From NCBI GenBank assembly GCA_944377765.1, contig CALWFX010000014.1, positions 1 through 6,831 of the forward strand: DNA of 6,831 bases, written 5' to 3'. The notes beneath the pieces are model-generated. The model saw only the letters and a list, made by a program, of their open reading frames with translations, did no database searches and was not told the origin of the DNA. This DNA is from an uncultured Clostridia bacterium (GTDB taxonomy: Bacteria; Bacillota; Clostridia; Christensenellales; UBA1242). The position numbers were made by a program, and so were the translations under genes. Below are positions 1 to 5,133 of the stretch, one piece after another. Numbering within the stretch: position 1 is the first letter of the stretch; each line of letters opens with the position of its first letter.

Positions 1-2121
1 ATTTGCCATGTTCAGCATAAGTTCCTTAACACCCACCATGTCAAAGTCAATTTTGCCCACCAAGCCATCATCTGAAATTTCCAAAACCTTGCCTTTGCCA
101 AAGCGTTTATGTTCCACAATATCCCCAACATTAAGCCCAGAGTCAAAAGGTCCTTTTTCTTCTTCGTCCAAGAAAAAGTCACTTTTCCTTCTTGGTGTTG
201 GTTTAACTTTTTCAGGTTCAATCTTTTTCTTTTCCACAATTCCAAGTTCTTTTAAGAACCTACTTTCAATTTCATAATTACTTTTACCATACATATATCT
301 TTTTGCAACATGAGATAGATAAATTTTTTCTTCTGCACGAGTGATTGCCACATACATAAGTCGCCTTTCTTCTTCCATTTCGCTGTGAGAATTCATTGCA
401 CGAGTAAGTGGGAAAAGACCTTCTTCAAGAGCCACCACAAACACAACTCTAAACTCCAACCCTTTAACCGCATGAATGGTTGACACACTCACATATCCAC
501 CATTTTCAATGTCGTCTTGGTCAGAGCGAAGCATAATTCCAGCAAGATAATCAGTGAAAGTTGCATCTTCGTTTTGCTCTTCAAATTCCTTAATGGAAGT
601 CATGAAACTGTCGATGTTTGAAAGCTTATTAATGCTTTCTTCATCTTTGCCATTATATTCATTTAAAATACCAAACATCTTGACCATTTTTTCTGCAAAT
701 TCTTGCATGGAAATTTCATTTAATAAACCTTTCAAAATTTTATAACTTTCCACAAAATTTTTAAGTTTATTATAGTATTTACTAAATTCAAACTTTTTGC
801 TCAAAAGATATTCCAAAAGCGATTTATCTTCTGCTTCTTTTTGGATATTTGATATTGCCACATCTCCAATTCCACGCTTTGGAAAGTTGATAACTTTCAA
901 AAGAGAAATTTCGTCTTTTGGATTGACAAAAATGCTGATATATGCAATCAAAATTTTAATTTCTGCCCTTTCAAAGAACTTTTGCCCACCATATAGCCTG
1001 TATGGAATGTTATAAGATAACAACCCTTCTTCAATAGGACGCGAAAGAGCATTCAAACGCATAAGAATGGCAAAATCGCTGTAAGAATATCCTTTTGCAA
1101 CCATGTTTTCAATTTCTCTTGCAATAAAAAGCGCTTCATCTCGTTCATCAAAAGCGGAATAAATTGTTGGTGGCAAACCTTCTTCCTTTTCTGTCCAAAG
1201 ATGTTTTTCCAAACGCTCTGTATTGTTTGAAATAACATTGTTGGCAAGATTTAAAATTGTTTTACTGCTTCTGTAATTTCTTTCAAGTTTAAAAACTTTA
1301 ACATCTTTAAAATCTTCTTTTAAATTGAAAATATTTTTAAAATTTGCCCCACGCCAAGAATATATACATTGGTCTTCATCTCCAACCACAAAAAGATTAC
1401 CCCAATAGGAAACCAAAAGTTTAATAAGTTTATATTGCACAAGGTTTGTGTCTTGAAACTCATCCACCAAAACATATTGAAAGCGAATAGCATACTTTTT
1501 TAAAACATCAGGGAAATTTGTGAAAAGAAAAAGTGTTTTGTTTAAAAGGTCGTCAAAATCAAGGCTATTGCTTTCAAATAGCCTTTTTTCATAATCATAC
1601 ACCGCATGCTTATATTTCAACAACATTTCTTTGTTGCCAAACTCAGCAACAGCAGAAAAATATTCTTCAATGTCAAGCCCTTTGTTTTTTATGTTATCAA
1701 GATGGGTTTCCACCTTTGAAACATCTTCGTCATCAAGTCCCAAATTTTTGCAAATTTCTTTTAAGATTTTATCTCTGTCGGTTTCACTTATAATGGTAAA
1801 ATTTTTGTCATAACCCTTTAAGTAATCAATCTCCTGCCTAAGTATTCTAACGCACATCGAGTGGAATGTTGATATCCAAATGTTGCAATCACACATTTCC
1901 TTCACTCTTTCTTTCATTTCATTTGTAGCCTTGTTTGTGAAAGTGATAGCCAAAATATTATATGGAGAAATGTGTTTGTCCATAATAAGATGACAAATTC
2001 TGTGAGTCAAAAGCCTTGTTTTGCCACTACCCGCCCCAGCAGTAACAAGCACAACCCCTTCTGTTTCATACAATGCTTTTTTTTGCTCTTCATTAAGAGA
2101 ATTAATGTCAAATTTTTCCAT
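1..2121 (-). CDS. pcrA: PcrA/UvrD-type ATP-dependent DNA helicase, 3' end outside window
   Basis: This is a superfamily 1A 3'-5' DNA helicase of the UvrD/PcrA family, which acts in nucleotide-excision repair, rolling-circle replication and removal of recombinase from DNA. The 707 visible codons are open. The Q motif LNEEQ is at residues 9-13, Walker A AGAGSGKT at 28-35, motif Ia (TFTNKA) near 60, Walker B LVDEFQDTN near 218-226, motif III GDEDQCIYSWRGA near 247-259, motif IV RNYRSS at 281-286, motif V STIHAVKGLEF near 547-557, and motif VI RRLMYVAITRAEE near 586-598. A basic linker (630-650) leads to the C-terminal Tudor-like segment, NVGDIVEHKRFGKGKV near 664-679, which favours PcrA over Rep. 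Only a few C-terminal residues should be missing. The ATG at 2121 is the only plausible start: an in-frame TAG lies at 2131-2133 and the Q motif follows closely. No Shine-Dalgarno precedes it. The XRE gene ends 63 bp upstream. Confidence 0.95.
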   Translation of the reverse strand, partial: MEKFDINSLNEEQKKALYETEGVVLVTAGAGSGKTRLLTHRICHLIMDKHISPYNILAITFTNKATNEMKERVKEMCDCNIWISTFHSMCVRILRQEIDYLKGYDKNFTIISETDRDKILKEICKNLGLDDEDVSKVETHLDNIKNKGLDIEEYFSAVAEFGNKEMLLKYKHAVYDYEKRLFESNSLDFDDLLNKTLFLFTNFPDVLKKYAIRFQYVLVDEFQDTNLVQYKLIKLLVSYWGNLFVVGDEDQCIYSWRGANFKNIFNLKEDFKDVKVFKLERNYRSSKTILNLANNVISNNTERLEKHLWTEKEEGLPPTIYSAFDERDEALFIAREIENMVAKGYSYSDFAILMRLNALSRPIEEGLLSYNIPYRLYGGQKFFERAEIKILIAYISIFVNPKDEISLLKVINFPKRGIGDVAISNIQKEAEDKSLLEYLLSKKFEFSKYYNKLKNFVESYKILKGLLNEISMQEFAEKMVKMFGILNEYNGKDEESINKLSNIDSFMTSIKEFEEQNEDATFTDYLAGIMLRSDQDDIENGGYVSVSTIHAVKGLEFRVVFVVALEEGLFPLTRAMNSHSEMEEERRLMYVAITRAEEKIYLSHVAKRYMYGKSNYEIESRFLKELGIVEKKKIEPEKVKPTPRRKSDFFLDEEEKGPFDSGLNVGDIVEHKRFGKGKVLEISDDGLVGKIDFDMVGVKELMLNMAN

Positions 2122-2127
2122 AAAAAC

Positions 2128-2155
2128 ATTCTAACACAAACAAGTTTATTTTCAA
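2128..2155 (-). promoter_or_regulatory. Sigma-A-type promoter of pcrA, predicted to give a leaderless mRNA
   Basis: On the minus strand TTGAAA (2155-2150, 5 of 6 matches to consensus) is followed by a 16-bp spacer and TAGAAT (2133-2128, 5 of 6). An extended -10 TG sits one base before the hexamer (TGTTAGAAT). Counting the usual six bases after the -10 puts +1 at 2121, the A of the pcrA ATG. No purine-rich Shine-Dalgarno is visible in the six bases between the -10 and the ATG. The hexamers are read directly from the sequence; the transcription start is inferred. Confidence 0.65.
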
Positions 2156-2184
2156 AATGAAAAAGAGAAAAGTTTAAAACCAAA

Positions 2185-2406
2185 TTAATCTTTTAACCCT
2201 AAAATATAATCAGTTGAAACTTTATAAAATTTTGATAACTTTATTAAATTTAAAGAACTGATGCTAGATGTTCCTTTTTCATATCTTAACAATGTTGAAT
2301 AATTTATTCCAACCAATAAACTAACTTGTTTAACAGTAAATTTTGCTTTTAAGCGTAATTCTTTCAAAATACCAGCAAAACTTCTATCCTTTTTAATTTT
2401 TTTCAT
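2185..2406 (-). CDS. Small XRE/Cro-C1-family helix-turn-helix regulator
   Basis: This 73-residue protein is essentially one HTH_3 (Cro/C1) DNA-binding domain. The N-terminus is basic (MKKIKKDRS). Helix 1 covers about 10-21, the helix-turn-helix about 24-45 (TVKQVSLLVGINYSTLLRYE), and the end carries the typical LSKFYKVSTDYILGLKD signature. There is no effector, membrane or peptidase domain, so it probably acts as a dimeric repressor or activator; its target is unknown. An in-frame TTG seven codons upstream (2427) is less likely as a start because AGGTGG lies 7 bases before the ATG at 2406. It lies between rpsU and pcrA, where yqeY is often found in related genomes. There is no terminator before pcrA, so it may be partly co-transcribed with it. 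A remnant of a similar gene lies just upstream. Autoregulation through the nearby palindromes is possible but unproven. Confidence 0.85.
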   Translation of the reverse strand: MKKIKKDRSFAGILKELRLKAKFTVKQVSLLVGINYSTLLRYEKGTSSISSLNLIKLSKFYKVSTDYILGLKD

Positions 2407-2413
2407 AAAATAA

Positions 2414-2419
2414 CCACCT
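2414..2419 (-). promoter_or_regulatory. Shine-Dalgarno that fixes the XRE start
   Basis: AGGTGG lies 7 bases upstream of the ATG at 2406. It falls inside the longer reading frame that would begin with TTG at 2427, which argues for the shorter protein. The same AGGTGG word serves rpsU. Confidence 0.75.
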
Positions 2420-2443
2420 ATTTTCAATTTTAATATTTTTATT

Positions 2444-2473
2444 AAAAAAAATCTTACGATTTTCCGTAAGATT
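2444..2473 (-). terminator. Hairpin with U-tract upstream of the XRE gene (terminator, leader attenuator or operator)
   Basis: On the minus strand AATCTTACG and CGTAAGATT form a perfect 9-bp stem around a 6-base loop, and the second arm runs into a T-tract. This is the form of a Rho-independent terminator. It lies about 60 bp after the stop of the XRE remnant and about 40 bp before the intact XRE start, so it could have ended the lost gene. The first arm also overlaps a TATAAT (2476-2471). If that is the XRE -10, the palindrome would be an operator at the transcription start instead. No convincing -35 was found, so the roles cannot be separated. Confidence 0.6.
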
Positions 2474-2498
2474 ATATTATATTTAAAATTATTTTATA

Positions 2499-2528
2499 TA
2501 GACATTTACATTATCTAATGTAGACATT
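2499..2528. promoter_or_regulatory. Palindrome flanked by direct repeats, candidate regulator-binding site
   Basis: The 16-bp inverted repeat TACATTATCTAATGTA (2507-2522, two 7-bp arms and a 2-bp spacer) overlaps the second of two identical TAGACATT octamers at 2499-2506 and 2521-2528. The octamers are 22 bp apart start to start, about two helical turns. This symmetry and its place upstream of an XRE gene fit an operator. No clear -35/-10 pair overlaps it and binding is not shown. Confidence 0.4.
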
Positions 2529-2532
2529 AAAT

Positions 2533-2577
2533 TTAGTCTTCTAAACCAAATAAATAATCAGTTGAAAGCAATCCTAT
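2533..2577 (-). pseudogene. 3'-end remnant of a second XRE-type regulator gene
   Basis: The minus strand reads IGLLSTDYLFGLED followed by TAA. It matches the end of the intact downstream regulator, KVSTDYILGLKD, with the stop at the same place: STDY is identical and G-L-D is kept. An in-frame stop at 2578-2580 cuts it off from the reading frame above, which ends LFKVFY and may be decayed homologous sequence. No HTH segment can be read upstream and no start or Shine-Dalgarno fits. It is best read as the leftover tail of a duplicated or recombined regulator gene. The match is short, so chance is not fully excluded. Confidence 0.55.
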
Positions 2578-2615
2578 TTAATAAAATACTTTAAATAATG
2601 AATGAGTTTTTACAA

Positions 2616-2703
2616 ATGAATAATAATTTTGGTATTCTAAAACTTTAATTCTAATGAATAATAATTGGGTATCCTCAAACCTAATTCTAATGAATAAAAT
2701 GAA
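2616..2703. repeat. Degenerate tandem repeat of 36-38 bp, two full units and a partial third
   Basis: Unit 1 (2616-2653, 38 bp) and unit 2 (2654-2689, 36 bp) both begin ATGAATAATAATT and end TAATTCTA, with a middle that differs by substitutions and a 2-bp length change. A third unit starts at 2690 (ATGAATAA) and decays at once. A related ATGAATGA lies at 2598. The unit has no clear palindrome and does not look like a CRISPR repeat, since there are no spacers between units. A minus-strand frame crosses it (LFIRIRFEDTQ, LFIRIKVLEYQ), but that frame starts inside a terminator and has no start signals. Function is unknown. Confidence 0.6.
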
Positions 2704-2716
2704 AAAAATCAAGCAC

Positions 2717-2746
2717 AAAAAAAGAACGTTTAATTCCGTTCTTTTT
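2717..2746 (-). terminator. Second terminator after rpsU
   Basis: AAAAAGAACG and CGTTCTTTTT pair as a 10-bp stem around an 8-base loop. On the minus strand the stem runs into seven Ts (2723-2717). It lies about 50 bp beyond the rpsU stop and backs up the first hairpin. The A/T flanks are fairly symmetric, so it could also work on the plus strand. Confidence 0.75.
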
Positions 2747-2755
2747 ATTTTAATT

Positions 2756-2783
2756 AAAAAAGATGCAAATATTTGCATCTTTT
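2756..2783 (-). terminator. First terminator after rpsU, a 26-bp perfect palindrome
   Basis: A perfect palindrome covers 2758-2783, with 13-bp arms built on AGATGCAAAT/ATTTGCATCT and no obligate loop. In RNA it would form a long hairpin with a small AU loop. On the minus strand it is followed by a short T-run (2760-2756). It starts 12 bp after the rpsU stop. Being symmetric, it can act on both strands. Confidence 0.75.
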
Positions 2784-2795
2784 CATATAACAAAT

Positions 2796-2978
2796 TTAAC
2801 CTCTTTTTCTTGCTCTTTTTCTTGCAGCTTCGCTTTTCTTCTTTCTCTTAACGCTTGGCTTTTCATAAGCTTCTTTCTTTCTTATATCGCCAATGATGCC
2901 ATCTTTTTGGCATTTTCTTTTAAATCTTTTAAGCGCGCTTTCAAGAGATTCATTTTCGCCAACCTTAACTGTTGTCAA
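2796..2978 (-). CDS. rpsU: Small ribosomal subunit protein bS21, TTG start
   Basis: bS21 is a small basic protein of the 30S platform near the 3' end of 16S rRNA, linked to translation initiation. The 60-residue product has the family layout: an N-terminal V-K-V-x-x-N-E-S-L-E strand/helix start (residues 4-13), the A-L-x-R-F-K-R-K-C segment (15-23), and a highly basic tail EKPSVKRKKKSEAARKRARKR (39-59). Length is normal for the family (about 57-60). I chose TTG at 2978 because it restores the usual N-terminus and lies 8 bases after AGGTGG. The in-frame GTGs at 2990 and 2987 would add residues not seen in the family, and the second overlaps the Shine-Dalgarno itself. The gene has its own very strong promoter and two terminators, so it can be made alone, but with no terminator after mtaB it may also be read from the upstream operon. 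Confidence 0.95.
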   Translation of the reverse strand: MTTVKVGENESLESALKRFKRKCQKDGIIGDIRKKEAYEKPSVKRKKKSEAARKRARKRG

Positions 2979-2986
2979 CCTTCTCA

Positions 2987-2992
2987 CCACCT
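2987..2992 (-). promoter_or_regulatory. Shine-Dalgarno that fixes the rpsU TTG start
   Basis: AGGTGG (within GAAAGGTGG) lies 8 bases before TTG at 2978. GTG starts at 2990 and 2987 lie in or against this site and have no other Shine-Dalgarno. Confidence 0.75.
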
Positions 2993-3015
2993 TTCAATGT
3001 TAATATACTTTTGAT

Positions 3016-3044
3016 ATTATAATCTTATTCGCATTTTTTGTCAA
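3016..3044 (-). promoter_or_regulatory. Consensus sigma-A promoter of rpsU
   Basis: TTGACA (3044-3039), a 17-bp spacer and TATAAT (3021-3016) match the consensus at all twelve positions. The expected +1 is near 3009, giving a leader of about 30 nt that contains the AGGTGG site. The -35 box begins 13 bp after the mtaB stop codon. High, largely unregulated expression fits a ribosomal protein gene. Confidence 0.93.
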
Positions 3045-3057
3045 GTATTTTTATTAA

Positions 3058-4305
3058 TTAAATTAAACTTACCAGCACTCCATCAAACTTTGGTTCGCAA
3101 ATTTTTGCCAAAATAATGTCGCCCACCTTAAAGTTTCCTTTAATATAGCATTTAATATAGTTTTCACTATACCCTGTGAAATAGCCATCTTTCTCTTCTT
3201 CAAGCAAAACTTTTACGATGTCATTTTTTTCAATAAACTTTTTCTTTAAATCTTCCTTAACTTTTTCCAAAATTTTCACTCGCTTAAGTTTCACGCTCTT
3301 TGGCAAATCTTTATATAGTTTTGATGCCACTGTGCCATCGCGCTTGGAATATGGGAAAATATGAAGGTCGGAAAATTTCACTTTTTTAATAAACTCCACA
3401 CTTTCCTTGAAATTCTCTTCTGTTTCGGTTGGAAACCCAACAATGACATCTGTGGTTATTCCTGCATTTTTAAAATATTTTCTTATAAGAATTACTGTGT
3501 TTAAAAATTCTTCAGTGGTATATTTTCTGTTCATCTTTTTCAAAACATCGTTTGAACCACTTTGCAATGATAAATGGAAATGTGGGCAGAAGTTTTTAAG
3601 TTTTGATAGTCTTTTAATAAACTCTTCTGTAACCAAATTATCTTCCATAGACGACAAACGAAGGCGTTTTCCCAAAGTGTCAAGTTTTTCAAGAAGTGCG
3701 CCAAGTGCCTTTGCGCCATTTTCTTCATAACTTGAAACATCAATTCCAACAAGCACAATCTCTTTCACTTCTTCTGGCAATTTTTTGGCTTCGCTAACCA
3801 CACTTTCCATACTCCTTGAACGACTGCGTCCACGAAGATATGGGATAATGCAATATGTGCAAAAATTGTTGCAACCATCTTGAATTTTAATAAATGCCCT
3901 TGTAAGTGTTTGTGCACTGTATAAGTCATCTTCATACTTACTTGGCAAATCATATATTGCCATGTTTTCTTGTTCATCCTTTTGAAGATGTGAAATTATC
4001 TCCATTTTGTTTGCCACGCCTTGAATGAAAGTAACATTTTTTTCCTTAAATTGAATTGGCCTATTTTGTGAAGCACAGCCAAGCACATAAACCTTTGCCT
4101 TATCATTAAATTTTCGACAACGCTCTATCATTTGCCTTGATTTTCTTTCCGCTTCATTGGTAACAGCGCAGGTATTAATTATGTATGCATCCGCCACTTC
4201 TAACTTATCATCCGCTTGAAAGCCGAGTTCTCTAAGTTTAAAAATGAGAGCATCGCTCTCATATTTATTTACTTTGCAACCAAGTGTTAAAACTGCAATT
4301 TTCAT
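3058..4305 (-). CDS. mtaB: tRNA (t6A37-C2) methylthiotransferase MtaB
   Basis: This radical-SAM enzyme adds a methylthio group to N6-threonylcarbamoyladenosine at position 37 of tRNAs reading ANN codons, giving ms2t6A. The 415-residue protein shows all three domains. The N-terminal methylthiotransferase domain has Fe-S cysteines C10 (TLGCKVN), C46 (NTCAVTN) and C77 (LGCASQ). The radical-SAM core has CNNFCTYC (C145, C149, C152), followed by IIPYLRGRSRSR. A C-terminal TRAM domain covers roughly the last 60 residues. The N-terminal LGCKVN and the Arg-rich RGRSRSR fit MtaB (YqeV) better than MiaB or RimO. I chose ATG at 4305, giving MKIAVLTLGCKVN as in the family; a GTG at 4317 would overlap rsmE. 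GAGTGGA, 7 bases upstream and inside the end of rsmE, is a fair Shine-Dalgarno. Only one base separates it from the rsmE stop, so translation is probably coupled. No terminator follows. Confidence 0.95.
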   Translation of the reverse strand: MKIAVLTLGCKVNKYESDALIFKLRELGFQADDKLEVADAYIINTCAVTNEAERKSRQMIERCRKFNDKAKVYVLGCASQNRPIQFKEKNVTFIQGVANKMEIISHLQKDEQENMAIYDLPSKYEDDLYSAQTLTRAFIKIQDGCNNFCTYCIIPYLRGRSRSRSMESVVSEAKKLPEEVKEIVLVGIDVSSYEENGAKALGALLEKLDTLGKRLRLSSMEDNLVTEEFIKRLSKLKNFCPHFHLSLQSGSNDVLKKMNRKYTTEEFLNTVILIRKYFKNAGITTDVIVGFPTETEENFKESVEFIKKVKFSDLHIFPYSKRDGTVASKLYKDLPKSVKLKRVKILEKVKEDLKKKFIEKNDIVKVLLEEEKDGYFTGYSENYIKCYIKGNFKVGDIILAKICEPKFDGVLVSLI

Positions 4306-4306
4306 A

Positions 4307-5011
4307 TTAATTTCCACTCATAATTGAAACAAGGCTCATCATGGCAACTGCTGCAGTTTCGCAACGAAGAATGCGTCTGCCAAGAGAAACAGAAACTGCA
4401 CCTGCTTCAATAAATCTTTCCTTTTCTTTTTGAGAGAACCCACCTTCTGAACCAACAATTATGCCAATTTTCTTATATTTTGTAAGTTTTTTAACTTCTT
4501 CACCAACATCTGTTCTTTCATTGGCAAAAAGAATGATATCATAATCTTTAAACATTTCAATTATTTGGTCAACATTTTTAACATCACAAATTTGTGTTTT
4601 AATGCTTCTTTCACATTGTTTGCAAGCATTTTCAACAATTGTGTTAAGTCTTTCAATCTTATTTTCGGTAACTTTTGCAATCACATAATCACTGACAAAT
4701 GGAACAACCTTTGTCATGCCAATTTCTGTTGCCTTTTGAACAATAAATTCAAACTTTGGCTTTTTGGCAATCGCTTGAAAAAGTGTTATGTCTTTTGTTG
4801 GATTAAGCAAGCATTTATGTTCTCCATTAATTTTACAGATTGCAGAAGTTTTTGCAAAACTTTCAATTTCACAAACATATTCAATCTCTGTGTTCACGCT
4901 GACAAGTACTTCATCTCCAACCTTTAAACGCAAAACATTTCTAAGGTGATTGTATTCATCATCGCAAATAATAATTTTATCATCTTTCTTTTGACCAAAA
5001 AATCTTCTCAT
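4307..5011 (-). CDS. rsmE: 16S rRNA (uracil1498-N3) methyltransferase RsmE
   Basis: RsmE is a SPOUT-class, SAM-dependent methyltransferase that makes m3U at position 1498 of 16S rRNA. The 234-residue length is typical. An N-terminal PUA-like domain covers about 1-70 (HLRNVLRLKVGDEV near 22-35). The catalytic SPOUT domain begins at LFQAIAKKPKFEFIVQKATEIG, with the family motif K-A-T-E-x-G. The knotted SAM-binding region is VGSEGGFS near 186-193 and LGRRILRCETAA near 210-221. The usual GPEGGF loop has Ser in place of Pro here, a small oddity. The start is secure: AAGGAG lies 5 bases before the ATG. It follows dnaJ after a terminator and a 104-bp gap with likely promoters, and it abuts mtaB (stop TAA, one T, then ATG), so the two RNA-modification genes form a pair. 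In Bacillus-type genomes prmA lies between dnaJ and rsmE; it is absent here. Confidence 0.94.
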   Translation of the reverse strand: MRRFFGQKKDDKIIICDDEYNHLRNVLRLKVGDEVLVSVNTEIEYVCEIESFAKTSAICKINGEHKCLLNPTKDITLFQAIAKKPKFEFIVQKATEIGMTKVVPFVSDYVIAKVTENKIERLNTIVENACKQCERSIKTQICDVKNVDQIIEMFKDYDIILFANERTDVGEEVKKLTKYKKIGIIVGSEGGFSQKEKERFIEAGAVSVSLGRRILRCETAAVAMMSLVSIMSGN

Positions 5012-5030
5012 AATTTCTCCTTATAGCCAT

Positions 5031-5080
5031 ATAATACACCAATTTAAACTTATTTTACAAGTGTTTTTTTAAATTTTCAA
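5031..5080 (-). promoter_or_regulatory. Likely promoter region of the rsmE-mtaB unit
   Basis: The better pair is TTGAAA (5080-5075), a 17-bp spacer and TAAAAT (5057-5052), each 5 of 6 to consensus, with +1 near 5045 and a 34-nt leader. A second, overlapping pair is TTGTAA (5060-5055), an 18-bp spacer and TATTAT (5036-5031), with +1 near 5024 just before the Shine-Dalgarno. Both lie after the dnaJ terminator, where a new promoter is expected. The DNA is very AT-rich, so chance hexamers are possible. Confidence 0.55.
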
Positions 5081-5103
5081 TTTCTTTTTTCTAATTAAAA
5101 AAC

Positions 5104-5133
5104 AAAAAAGAGCAATTATTGGTTGCTCTTTTT
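5104..5133 (-). terminator. Terminator overlapping the end of dnaJ, stop codon in the loop
   Basis: AAAAAGAGCAA (minus strand 5133-5123) pairs with TTGCTCTTTTT (5115-5105) as an 11-bp stem around a 7-base loop, and a run of Ts ends at 5104. The first arm encodes the final Lys, Ser and Asn codons of DnaJ. The loop carries the last Gln codon and TAA (5118-5116). It ends the dnaK-dnaJ transcript; a ribosome close behind RNA polymerase could hinder folding. Confidence 0.88.

Noticed and set aside
2616..2703. Possible CRISPR array
   Set aside because: The units are directly adjacent with no unique spacers, differ in sequence and number only two to three.
2578..2793. 71-codon minus-strand frame with LFIRI-type repeats after rpsU
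   Set aside because: It begins inside a terminator palindrome, crosses a second terminator and a tandem repeat, and has no Shine-Dalgarno. Only the short XRE-like tail beyond its stop looks gene-derived.
2763..3014. Plus-strand reading frame opposite rpsU
   Set aside because: It is the antisense shadow of a clear S21 gene and its own promoter; the composition is Phe/Ser/Leu-rich as expected from the reverse of Lys-rich coding DNA.
4306..4317. GTG start for mtaB at 4317 overlapping rsmE
   Set aside because: ATG at 4305 gives the family N-terminus MKIAVLTLGCKVN and has GAGTGGA 7 bases upstream; the GTG has no Shine-Dalgarno.
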